In this document: positions 1 through 5,171 of the stretch, piece after piece
How positions within the stretch are numbered: position 1 is the stretch's first letter
Layout: the number at the start of each line of letters is the position of its first letter
Source: Gammaproteobacteria bacterium
GTDB taxonomy: Bacteria > Pseudomonadota > Gammaproteobacteria > Coxiellales > Coxiellaceae
NCBI GenBank assembly: GCA_022600315.1
Contig: JAHZKQ010000224.1
Span: forward strand, 1-5,171
Direction: 5' to 3'
Length of the DNA: 5,171 nt
Made by a program: the position numbers and the translations under genes
The notes under the pieces: generated by a model
Seen by the model: the letters and a program-made list of their open reading frames with translations, nothing else
What the model was told of the DNA's origin: nothing
Databases searched by the model: none

Positions 1-2435
1 CTTAATTTACCGTTTTGATGTCGTAACTCATCAAAGCCGCGTTGATTTTCAAGACTAGCAACACTGCTAAGTGGTACGGTTTTCGATTTTGGAGTGATGA
101 TGGGAAGTCTAGTAAGTGTGCCAATATGATGCCGCTCTTCGGGAGGCAAGACCACGCGGACTTTAACTTCATCTTGTGGCTCATAAAAAACCTGTGCAAC
201 AGCGCCTTGAAAAGCAGCGCGTAATTGTTGGCCTAGTGCTGTTGTGGTTAAACCCAGCGCGTGACCTTGTGCGGTTAGGCGAAAGATTAAATGTTCTTTG
301 CCAAAGGGTAAATCGTCAGTCACGTTATCAACGCCAGGTATAGCGGTTAGGTTTTTTTTCAATTTGGTGGCGGCGGCTTTAAGTTGAGTCAGTGTATTGC
401 CAGATAGTTCAATATCAATATCTCGCCCTGGTGGCCCGTTGCGTGGCTGGGTGATGGTGAAATTTTCGATGCCGGCCGGTAATTTAATATTCTTGCGCCA
501 GGCTTTTATAAATGCTTGATTGCTGATCTTGCGGCTATCAGGAGAGGTGAGTTCGACATTTATAGAAGCATATTGCTCACCATTATTAACCAAACTTTTG
601 CTTGATACGGAGGATCGATTTTGAAAGCTGGTATTGGTGATTACAATATTCTTATTCTTATTTTTGGCTTTTAATTCTTGATTAGTTGCAGCTAAACTTT
701 TTTCTAAAGTTCCTAGAAATTGTTTAACTTTACTGGGGGGTGTGCCAGCAATAAATTGCGCATCAGCAAATATGCGCGTACCTTCAGGAGAGGGAAAGAA
801 ATTAAATTTAATATGGTTGCCGAATAATAATCCTGCAGTAACAATTAATAAGCTGATGGCCACGCAAATAGTGGCCCAACGATTTTTAAGGCAGGCCCAC
901 AGCATGGGCCGAAAATAGGTATCGCGGAAGTGGTTAAAATAAGGTTGCATAATAGGGGGTTTGTAGTTGCTGGTTTTTGAACTGTGATAAATATGGCCGG
1001 GTAATATCAAGAAGCATTCAACTAATGAAGCAATGATAATGCAGATTACAAACAAAGGAATTTCAAATAGTGTTTGACCGATAATTCCACCAACTAGCAT
1101 TAAAGGCGAGAAGGTTACGATGGTGGTTAATGATGAAGCCATGATAGGTGTAAACATGGTTTGCACGCCACTTTTAATGGCGATAAATGAATCTTTGCCA
1201 GCCTGCATCCTTGCCAAGACTTCTTCGCCAACCACAATCGAATCATCGACAATAATCCCTAGAGTCATAATCATGGCAAATAGGCTGACCATATTAATTG
1301 TGCCACCAAACAAATAAAGCAATGCTAATGCAGCTAAAAATGAGGCTGGGATGCCAATGGCAACCCAGCTAGCAATACGGATATTTAAAAATAAAAATAG
1401 CAAGAATAAAATTAGCACTAAACCAAATAAGGCGTTTTTGAGCATTAAATTAATACGTTCTTTAATAAGCTTCCAGCTTTGATAATAGGGTTTTATGATA
1501 ATCTCAGCTGGTAAATTATGCCGTGTTTGTGCCAGCCATTTTTGCAAGATGCGTGCTGATTCTAAGGCGCTACTATCGCGTATGCGCTGTAGAGTCATTT
1601 CCACAGCCGGCTTGCCAAAATAACTGACATGTACTTGAGAGTTGCGGGGGCGCTCTGAAATTTTAGCAATATCGCCAAGGCGAATCATATGCCCATTGGC
1701 ATTGGTAACAATGGGCAGCCTGGCAAATTCACTAAGGCGCCGTGCTTGACCCGCGCTATGTAATTCTTTACCAACTTCAAATTTACCGATTGTGCCTGCC
1801 GGTAAATTCGTACTTTGTTGATTAATTCGCTTAGCGATTTCAGCTAAACTCATATTTAATACAGCCAGTTTAAGCGTGGGGATTTCGATCATCACTTCTT
1901 TTTTTGGTAGGCCAACAATATTTATTTTCGCAATGCCGCGGTCAAGTAATTGGCGCTCAAAGCGATAAGATAATTGCCGCAATTCAGCCAAATTATTTCC
2001 GCCTGTAATTAGTAAATGCGCAACAGACTCATAAGGTATTAGACGTTTGATAATAGGTGGGTCGCTATTTTTAGGTAGATTGCTAATAATATTAATTTCT
2101 TGTTGAACACGATTGGAGGCCTCGGTCATATTAGTGCCAGCATTAAATTCCATGGTGATAATGCTAGCGCCTAAGATGGATTTCGAGCTCATTCTTTTTA
2201 GGTTGTCAACACTACGTAAGGCTTCTTCAGTAGGGATAGTAACACTGCGTTCAACATCTTTGGCATTAGCGCCCGGCCAATTAATTGTGACGGTAATATA
2301 ATTTAAATCAAAGTTTGGTAAAAATTGAGTGTTCATATGAGTGACTGCCCAAAAGCCACTTATGATCATGATGATCATTAATAGATTGGCGGCGACGCGA
2401 TGGCGCGCAAAGATTTCAATAAAGCGGCTTTTCAT
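1..2435 (-). CDS. RND efflux permease, HAE1/AcrB-like (3' end cut by window)
   Basis: Inner-membrane proton-driven pump subunit of a tripartite RND efflux system. My translation gives 811 codons open from ATG at 2435 to the window edge with no stop or frameshift; family members are about 1020-1050 residues, so roughly the last fifth is missing. The N-terminus (MKSRFIEIFARHRVAANLLM) and first membrane helix (about residues 12-32) are typical. A porter domain follows, with a family-like NWPGANAKDVERSV segment (52-65). Helices 2-6 span about 334-480. TM4 carries VDDSIVV with D397 and D398, matching the AcrB D407/D408 proton-relay pair. A LVECFLILPGH segment (481-491) closes the first half. TM7 lies near 530-550 and the second porter domain fills the rest. 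The paired Asp argues for a drug/hydrophobe pump rather than a metal pump. The start overlaps the adaptor gene by 20 bases with no clear Shine-Dalgarno, suggesting coupled translation. Substrate unknown. Confidence 0.95.
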   Translation of the reverse strand, partial: MKSRFIEIFARHRVAANLLMIIMIISGFWAVTHMNTQFLPNFDLNYITVTINWPGANAKDVERSVTIPTEEALRSVDNLKRMSSKSILGASIITMEFNAGTNMTEASNRVQQEINIISNLPKNSDPPIIKRLIPYESVAHLLITGGNNLAELRQLSYRFERQLLDRGIAKINIVGLPKKEVMIEIPTLKLAVLNMSLAEIAKRINQQSTNLPAGTIGKFEVGKELHSAGQARRLSEFARLPIVTNANGHMIRLGDIAKISERPRNSQVHVSYFGKPAVEMTLQRIRDSSALESARILQKWLAQTRHNLPAEIIIKPYYQSWKLIKERINLMLKNALFGLVLILFLLFLFLNIRIASWVAIGIPASFLAALALLYLFGGTINMVSLFAMIMTLGIIVDDSIVVGEEVLARMQAGKDSFIAIKSGVQTMFTPIMASSLTTIVTFSPLMLVGGIIGQTLFEIPLFVICIIIASLVECFLILPGHIYHSSKTSNYKPPIMQPYFNHFRDTYFRPMLWACLKNRWATICVAISLLIVTAGLLFGNHIKFNFFPSPEGTRIFADAQFIAGTPPSKVKQFLGTLEKSLAATNQELKAKNKNKNIVITNTSFQNRSSVSSKSLVNNGEQYASINVELTSPDSRKISNQAFIKAWRKNIKLPAGIENFTITQPRNGPPGRDIDIELSGNTLTQLKAAATKLKKNLTAIPGVDNVTDDLPFGKEHLIFRLTAQGHALGLTTTALGQQLRAAFQGAVAQVFYEPQDEVKVRVVLPPEERHHIGTLTRLPIITPKSKTVPLSSVASLENQRGFDELRHQNGKL

Positions 2436-3675
2436 ATATCGGTTTCACTTTAAGGCCACTAATGGCGCTGGGTAAATGCGTGGCTAAAATTAAATCGTTA
2501 GCTTTAAGGTGAGGGCTGGTGATGATTATTTGTCGTTGCCCATTTGCTAAAATACGATCGCCAACATAAGTTATTTCTACAGCAACTAATTTATTGTTAA
2601 CGACTTTATAAATTCGATTATGATTGTACACTGTGCCAACCGGTAAAATGATTGCATTGGCAACTGGCAATAAATTAACAACTAAATGTATTGATAACCC
2701 AATGGGTAAATAAATTTTGCGATTTTCTGGAATAAAAATTGCGTCAATGGCCGCATTTCCTTGGCGAACTTCACTCCCAAGTCGGTCAAGCTTTAGGGCA
2801 ATATCTTTATTATAAATATTTGCATGTGCGCTAATTACGGCAGATTTTTTGATTGCAGTACGTAAGTTATTTACGTAGCGATTGGGTAATTGGGCGCGCA
2901 CTTCTATGGCATCAGTATCATAAATTTCTGCTAAGATATCGTTAGGTTGCACTCGATCGCCAATGGAAACTTTTAAATTAACTAATCGACCATTAAACGG
3001 TGCGATAATTTTGGTGCGCTCTAAATCAAGTTTAGCCTGATCACGTTGCGCAATGGCTTGTTCTAAACGCGCTTTTAATTGTGCTAAACGATGTTTGTGA
3101 TTATCAATTACTAATCGACGTTTATTTAGCACCAAGGCTTGGAGACGTAGTTTTCTAACTATGGCATCAAATTCAGTCATGGCGCTAAGTTTTTTTTGAG
3201 TCAGGGTTCTAAAGCGCTCGACATCTTTTTTGGTTAGATTGTAAATACTAAATTCATGCAGGTAGGCTTGTTGATCATTTTTATAGCGTTGTATTTCGGC
3301 TTTTAATTGTGCCTGGCGATCATGCACTACACTTTGTTTTTGTCGATAGGCGTTACTTGCATCACGATCATCGAGATAAATCACCACCTCACCGGCTTTT
3401 ACAGTTTCCCCGGCCAAGACGGGGGTGGCTTTAACGTAGGCTGTGACCGCCGCTTCAAGTTTAGTGTAGCGCGGTGATTGCACGGTACCGATTAATGCCA
3501 GCTGTGGAGTCTGCCAGCCTGGTTTAATTTGTTGCACACGCACGATGGTAGCACTTGTTTTAGGTTGAGGCTTAGTGGGTTGGCTGCGAATTAGCAATAA
3601 CAGTAAGCCAATTAAGATGCCGGCGCCGAGAATAATATAAGGCAGGTATTTATGTCGGTAGATCCATCTTGGCAT
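2416..3675 (-). CDS. RND efflux membrane-fusion (periplasmic adaptor) protein
   Basis: Adaptor linking the inner-membrane permease to an outer-membrane channel; 419 residues, normal for the HlyD/AcrA family. The N-terminus is basic, followed by a membrane anchor (about 11-29, rich in Ile/Leu/Gly) and a Pro/Lys/Thr linker. There is no lipobox, so it is anchored by the helix rather than by lipid. The first half of the lipoyl domain (about 64-105) contains PVLAGETVKAGEVVIYLDDRD. A long charged alpha-helical hairpin with coiled-coil character runs from about 106 to 220. The second lipoyl half follows (TKIIAPFNGRLV..VSIGDRV, 221-242), then beta-barrel and membrane-proximal regions to about 400. 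The ATG at 3675 has only a weak upstream GGA; no better in-frame start is visible. It lies 57 bases after the His-rich lipoprotein gene and overlaps the permease start by 20 bases, so adaptor and permease are one transcription unit. The hairpin length suggests a TolC-type partner, which is not in the window. Confidence 0.95.
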   Translation of the reverse strand: MPRWIYRHKYLPYIILGAGILIGLLLLLIRSQPTKPQPKTSATIVRVQQIKPGWQTPQLALIGTVQSPRYTKLEAAVTAYVKATPVLAGETVKAGEVVIYLDDRDASNAYRQKQSVVHDRQAQLKAEIQRYKNDQQAYLHEFSIYNLTKKDVERFRTLTQKKLSAMTEFDAIVRKLRLQALVLNKRRLVIDNHKHRLAQLKARLEQAIAQRDQAKLDLERTKIIAPFNGRLVNLKVSIGDRVQPNDILAEIYDTDAIEVRAQLPNRYVNNLRTAIKKSAVISAHANIYNKDIALKLDRLGSEVRQGNAAIDAIFIPENRKIYLPIGLSIHLVVNLLPVANAIILPVGTVYNHNRIYKVVNNKLVAVEITYVGDRILANGQRQIIITSPHLKANDLILATHLPSAISGLKVKPIYEKPLY

Positions 3676-3732
3676 GCGCGTTATCCATAAGAGTCAATCT
3701 GAATTTTAACCTAGAAACGGCGTTGGATCTAT

Positions 3733-4134
3733 TTACTTTATAATCGGCGTAACCGGAATGCTGTGGTGATGCGCCGGCCCTATGGGTGTAACCGGAATGC
3801 TGTGGTGATGATCATGATGCCCATGACCACCAGGATGCCAATGTCCGGGTCCCCAATGGTGATGGGGATGCCAGTGATGATGCCAATACGGGTGATGCCA
3901 ATGCGGACCATCATCGTAGTAATTGGCTTGCCAATAAGGCTCAGGGTTAGAATAGTAATCGGTTTCAGAATAGGACCAACCGCCGCCACCCCCTCCATAG
4001 TAGCCATCACTCATGCAGCCACTAAGTCCGGCGGCGGCCAGAACTATAATCAAAATTGCTTTTGCTTGCGCCTTGCCTAGGAGCAAAAAATCTAATTTTG
4101 ATACAAGGCGTCTAATAATGATTTTTAGTACCAC
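3733..4134 (-). CDS. His-rich small lipoprotein of unknown function
   Basis: I do not recognise a named family. The chosen GTG start gives 133 residues and is supported by GGAG six bases upstream (4141-4144). A TTG at 4146 (137 residues) and an in-frame TTG at 4086 (117 residues) are alternatives; the last would give a more standard signal length. A hydrophobic stretch AILIIVLAAAG leads to the lipobox LSGC, so the protein is probably lipidated at Cys40 (GTG numbering). The next residue is Met, not Asp, which by the E. coli rule favours the outer membrane. The mature part begins with a Gly run (GYYGGGGGG), then a Tyr/Trp/acidic part, then a very His-rich part (21 His in about 94 mature residues; HHPYWHHHWHPHHHW). 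It ends with a duplicated HHHSIPVTPI. The composition suggests binding of Ni, Cu, Zn or Co in the envelope; this is inference. The start overlaps the end of the upstream His-rich gene. Confidence 0.8.
   Translation of the reverse strand: MVLKIIIRRLVSKLDFLLLGKAQAKAILIIVLAAAGLSGCMSDGYYGGGGGGWSYSETDYYSNPEPYWQANYYDDGPHWHHPYWHHHWHPHHHWGPGHWHPGGHGHHDHHHSIPVTPIGPAHHHSIPVTPIIK
3749..3810 (-). repeat. Two direct copies of a 23-base repeat, period 39, in the lipoprotein gene
   Basis: Copies at 3749-3771 and 3788-3810 are identical over 23 bases and offset by 39 bases, exactly 13 codons. They encode the repeated HHHSIPVTPI near the C-terminus of the His-rich lipoprotein, with GPA between the copies. 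Bases beyond the 23 have diverged while the protein repeat extends over 10 identical residues, indicating an in-frame tandem duplication kept under some protein-level constraint or of fairly recent origin. Confidence 0.9.
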
Positions 4135-4409
4135 CGTCTGCTCCAATAACTATGGTGGTAGCGCCAATGACCACGGTGGTAGCGATAGTGCCAGCGCGGG
4201 CCGCAATCATGCCATCGACACCAGTGGTGATGATAATGATAGCCATCATCTGAGTAATAGTAATGTTCTGAATAGCTGCTATGGTGGCCGGGATTATAGA
4301 AGCCAAAATTAAAGCGAATCACCGTATGGGCATAGCTTGGTAAACTGATCGCCATTAAAGCCGCGATGGCAGCGCTTGCGATGGCAGTTTTGCGGATAAT
4401 TTTTTTCAT
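4125..4409 (-). CDS. Exported His/Tyr/Trp-rich small protein of unknown function
   Basis: I do not recognise a family. The ATG at 4409 gives 94 residues and has AAGG nine bases upstream (4419-4422); an in-frame ATG at 4427 would add six residues but has no good ribosome site. The start MKKIIRKTAIASAAIAALMA is a clear Sec signal with probable signal peptidase I cleavage after SYA, leaving about 67 mature residues. These include 14 His, about 12 Tyr and 6 Trp, with a HYHHHWCRWHDC segment whose two Cys, five apart, could bind metal or form a disulfide. The C-terminus is basic and aromatic (SYWSRRWY). It lies 95 bases downstream of erpA and overlaps the next His-rich gene by 10 bases, so the pair is probably co-translated. 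The two proteins resemble each other in composition but not in alignable sequence. Envelope metal binding is a guess from composition; a structural or adhesive role is also possible. Confidence 0.8.
   Translation of the reverse strand: MKKIIRKTAIASAAIAALMAISLPSYAHTVIRFNFGFYNPGHHSSYSEHYYYSDDGYHYHHHWCRWHDCGPRWHYRYHRGHWRYHHSYWSRRWY
4141..4144 (-). promoter_or_regulatory. Ribosome binding site favouring the GTG start of the His-rich lipoprotein
   Basis: On the minus strand GGAG is followed by six bases and then GTG at 4134-4132. The site lies inside the end of the upstream His-rich gene, whose stop is at 4127-4125, so a ribosome finishing there could restart on this GTG. Confidence 0.5.
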
Positions 4410-4418
4410 TTTGATAAG

Positions 4419-4422
4419 CCTT
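4419..4422 (-). promoter_or_regulatory. Ribosome binding site favouring the ATG at 4409
   Basis: AAGG on the minus strand lies nine bases before the ATG at 4409. It falls within the six extra codons that a start at 4427 would add. I see no comparable site before 4427, so the inner ATG is preferred; it also gives a standard MKK signal-peptide start. Confidence 0.5.
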
Positions 4423-4504
4423 GTCATGGGTTGCTTACCAGAATAAGTGGCTTATGTAACGTAGGTATGAATATTGAGGTTTAAAATGTAACAGGTGCGT
4501 AACC

Positions 4505-4900
4505 TTATACCGAAAACGAGGAGCCACAGCCGCAGGTGGTCTTGGCATTAGGGTTGCGAATAATAAATTGAGCGCCATTAATATCTTCGCGATAATCGAT
4601 TTCAGCGCCTTTTAAATATTGATAACTCATTGAATCAATTAAAAGATTTACGCTTCCCGAGCCGCTTGCATTGCCGCCATCGCGATCATCGTCTTCATTT
4701 TCAGCCAGGCTTTTTTCAACGATAAAGTCATCCGCATTAATGTCTTCGTCAAAGGTAAAGCCATACTGAAACCCAGAGCAACCACCGCCAGTGATAAACA
4801 CGCGTAAGTTAAGCTGAGGATTTTCTTCTTCTTTGATTAATTCCGCGACCTTAGTGGCAGCGGCATCGGTGAAGGTGATATCGGGTTGTTTTGGGCTCAT
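4505..4900 (-). CDS. erpA: Iron-sulfur cluster insertion protein ErpA (A-type carrier) with an extra loop
   Basis: Cytoplasmic A-type carrier that receives Fe-S clusters and delivers them to target enzymes, in E. coli including those of isoprenoid synthesis. The HesB/IscA fold covers nearly the whole protein. The three cluster ligands are visible: Cys41 in [11 protein letters not shown], and Cys123 and Cys125 in [11 protein letters not shown]. The segments [14 protein letters not shown] (90-103) and FIIRNPNAK (112-120) are ErpA-like, separating it from IscA and SufA. The length is 131 residues against about 110-120 usual. The excess sits at about 64-83, an acidic and Gly/Ser-rich insert ([10 protein letters not shown] then NASGSGS) between VEK and the VNLLID strand. 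There is no other Met before residue 91, so the ATG at 4900 is the only reasonable start, yet no Shine-Dalgarno precedes it. It is divergent from hemJ. Confidence 0.96.
   Translation of the reverse strand: MSPKQPDITFTDAAATKVAELIKEEENPQLNLRVFITGGGCSGFQYGFTFDEDINADDFIVEKSLAENEDDDRDGGNASGSGSVNLLIDSMSYQYLKGAEIDYREDINGAQFIIRNPNAKTTCGCGSSFSV
4652..4711 (-). other. Acidic Gly/Ser-rich insertion segment within erpA
   Basis: Codons 64-83 of erpA encode a stretch rich in Glu, Asp, Gly, Asn and Ser. In the ErpA proteins I can recall, VEK (or a similar turn) is followed within a few residues by the strand corresponding to VNLLID, so about 17 residues are extra here. The reading frame is maintained on both sides and conserved motifs follow, so it is not a frameshift. 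It probably forms a flexible surface loop away from the cluster cysteines. Confidence 0.65.
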
Positions 4901-4909
4901 AATGGGCTT

Positions 4910-4938
4910 AGTGTAATTTGAAGCTGATGTGAAAGCAA
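4910..4938 (-). promoter_or_regulatory. Candidate sigma-70 promoter for erpA
   Basis: Read on the minus strand, a -35-like TTGCTT (4933-4938) and a -10-like TACACT (4910-4915) are separated by exactly 17 bases. The expected transcription start is near 4903, only two or three bases before the erpA ATG. If real, the message is almost leaderless, which fits the absence of a ribosome binding site. A weaker alternative further upstream is TTAAGC (4971-4976) and GATACT (4949-4954) with a 16-base spacer, which would give a normal leader of roughly 40 bases. Neither was tested against the genome background. Confidence 0.35.
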
Positions 4939-4979
4939 TCGTAATTTCAGTATCTTTGGTACATAATGGAGCTTAAATG

Positions 4980-4984
4980 AGGAG
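4980..4984 (+). promoter_or_regulatory. Ribosome binding site deciding the hemJ start
   Basis: AGGAG lies seven bases before the ATG at 4992, an ideal spacing. An earlier in-frame ATG at 4977 overlaps this site and would add only MRSAL, so 4992 is the better start. It also makes the protein begin MLW, as HemJ proteins often do. Confidence 0.75.
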
Positions 4985-4991
4985 TGCGCTG

Positions 4992-5135
4992 ATGTTGTGG
5001 GTATTAGCCTTGCATATTATTTTTGTGGTTGCCTGGTTTGCCGGGTTGTTTTATTTGCCAAGACTTTATGTCTATCACGCCAACGCTAGCGATGAAATAT
5101 ATCGGAGCGTATTATGCTATTTTAGGAGGAGCTGA
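4992..5135 (+). CDS. hemJ: HemJ N-terminal part, reading frame broken after about codon 36
   Basis: HemJ (UPF0093 family) is a small inner-membrane protein that oxidises protoporphyrinogen IX to protoporphyrin IX in heme synthesis. The first 36 codons match the family start: MLWVLALHIIFVVAWFAGLF, then YLPRLYVYHANASDEI, covering the first membrane helix and the YLPRL.VYH signature. Full-length HemJ is about 140 residues with four or more helices. Here the frame continues only with YRSVLCYFRRS, which is unlike HemJ, and stops at TGA 5133-5135, giving 47 codons. The other plus frame from 5092 reads as acetate kinase, so the rest of hemJ is absent rather than frameshifted. If the join is real, the gene is a non-functional remnant; if it is an assembly artefact, the true genome probably has an intact hemJ divergent from erpA. 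Confidence 0.75.
   Translation: MLWVLALHIIFVVAWFAGLFYLPRLYVYHANASDEIYRSVLCYFRRS
5091..5099 (+). other. Junction between hemJ and ackA-like sequence
   Basis: The bases gatgaaata serve both readings: they encode the Asp-Glu-Ile end of the HemJ match in one frame and the Met-Lys-Tyr start of the acetate kinase match in another. Family resemblance to HemJ stops here and that to acetate kinase starts here. A short shared stretch at a join is typical of chimeric reads, amplification chimeras and misassembly, and also of microhomology-mediated recombination. Confidence 0.6.
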
Positions 5136-5171
5136 TATTTTAATCTTTACGGGGTCCATAGGTTCCGGTAA
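5092..5171 (+). CDS. ackA: Acetate kinase internal fragment (partial at both ends)
   Basis: The frame from 5092 is open to the window edge and reads MKYIGAYYAILGGADILIFT followed by GSIGSG. Acetate kinases carry a near-identical segment late in the protein, of the form KYIGAY..(A/V)L.G.DA(I/V)VFTGGIGEN, in which the Glu of GIGEN is an active-site residue. Similarity begins at or just before the first Lys; nothing upstream in this frame looks like acetate kinase, and that upstream sequence is hemJ in another frame. The 5' part of ackA is therefore missing. At the end, GSIGSG replaces the expected GGIGEN, so the catalytic Glu is not seen; this may be real divergence or poor sequence at a contig end. 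The ATG at 5092 is not proposed as a genuine start. Propionate kinase of the same family is an alternative. Confidence 0.6.
   Translation, partial: MKYIGAYYAILGGADILIFTGSIGSG

Noticed and set aside
2..224. Short open frames on both strands near the left edge
   Set aside because: The permease frame is open through this region and reads as the second porter domain, so these are out-of-frame shadows.
648..665. Lys-Asn hexanucleotide repeat in the permease (KNKNKN)
   Set aside because: It is a short low-complexity run in a porter-domain loop with the frame intact; it could slip in length but shows nothing further.
1120..2301. Short plus-strand open frames within the permease region
   Set aside because: They lie opposite a continuous, motif-rich permease frame and show no independent evidence of coding.
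2360..2382. Near-palindromic atgatcatgatgatcat
   Set aside because: It encodes the Met/Ile-rich first membrane helix of the permease; the symmetry is imperfect and explained by ATG and ATC codons.
3676..3732. Possible terminator or promoter between the His-rich lipoprotein and adaptor genes
   Set aside because: I found only very short inverted matches, no T-run after a stem, and no -35/-10 pair with acceptable spacing.
3763..4080. Plus-strand open frame encoding a Met-rich protein opposite the lipoprotein gene
   Set aside because: It is the mirror of His codons: CAT and CAC read on the other strand give ATG and GTG. It has no ribosome site or family resemblance, while the minus strand has a signal peptide and lipobox.
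4228..4250. GATAATGATAG stretch resembling a Fur box
   Set aside because: It lies inside the His-rich coding sequence, where repeated Tyr and His codons generate such strings, and it is far from any promoter.
4013..4312. Plus-strand open frame of 99 codons spanning the two His-rich genes
   Set aside because: It crosses two well-supported minus-strand genes, has no recognisable domain, and its Ser/Asn/Asp/Gly content is what His-rich codons give on the opposite strand.
4428..4504. Possible promoter or terminator between erpA and the first His-rich gene
   Set aside because: TTACAT followed 17 bases later by ATACCT is too weak to list, and there is no hairpin with a T-run. A separate promoter is still possible.

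Overview
The window looks like a piece of a moderately AT-rich gammaproteobacterial chromosome, perhaps from the Legionella/Coxiella side of the class. This rests on an ErpA-type iron-sulfur carrier with close gammaproteobacterial sequence character, a HemJ N-terminus, and an HAE1-type RND pump. The taxonomic guess is inference only. Both ends of the window cut through coding sequence, so it may be a short contig.

Layout. Positions 1-4900 hold five genes, all on the minus strand, transcribed right to left: erpA (4900-4505), a small exported His/Tyr/Trp-rich protein (4409-4125), a His-rich lipoprotein (4134-3733), an RND membrane-fusion (adaptor) protein (3675-2416), and an RND permease (2435-1, C-terminus cut by the window edge). 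The two His-rich genes overlap by about 10 bases, and the adaptor and permease overlap by 20 bases. No hairpin-plus-T-run terminator is visible between any of the five, so read-through from erpA to the pump is possible but not shown. On the plus strand, divergent from erpA, a hemJ gene starts at 4992 with a good Shine-Dalgarno site.

How the genes may work together. The adaptor and permease form two of the three parts of a tripartite efflux pump; the outer-membrane channel is not in the window. The TM4 motif has two adjacent aspartates, as in drug/hydrophobe pumps (HAE type), not the motif of metal pumps such as CusA. The two His-rich exported proteins probably bind metal in the envelope, but this is inferred from composition alone and I recognise no named family.

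Oddities. The hemJ reading is intact for only about 36 codons. It then breaks at about 5091-5099, and a different frame takes over that reads as a piece of acetate kinase (KYIGAYYAILGG...FTG) to the end of the window. The two parts share a short stretch of bases at the join. This is most simply a chimeric join near a contig end; a real rearrangement is the alternative. ErpA carries an acidic, Gly/Ser-rich insertion of roughly 17-20 residues, absent from the ErpA proteins I know. The lipoprotein ends in a 13-residue tandem duplication.
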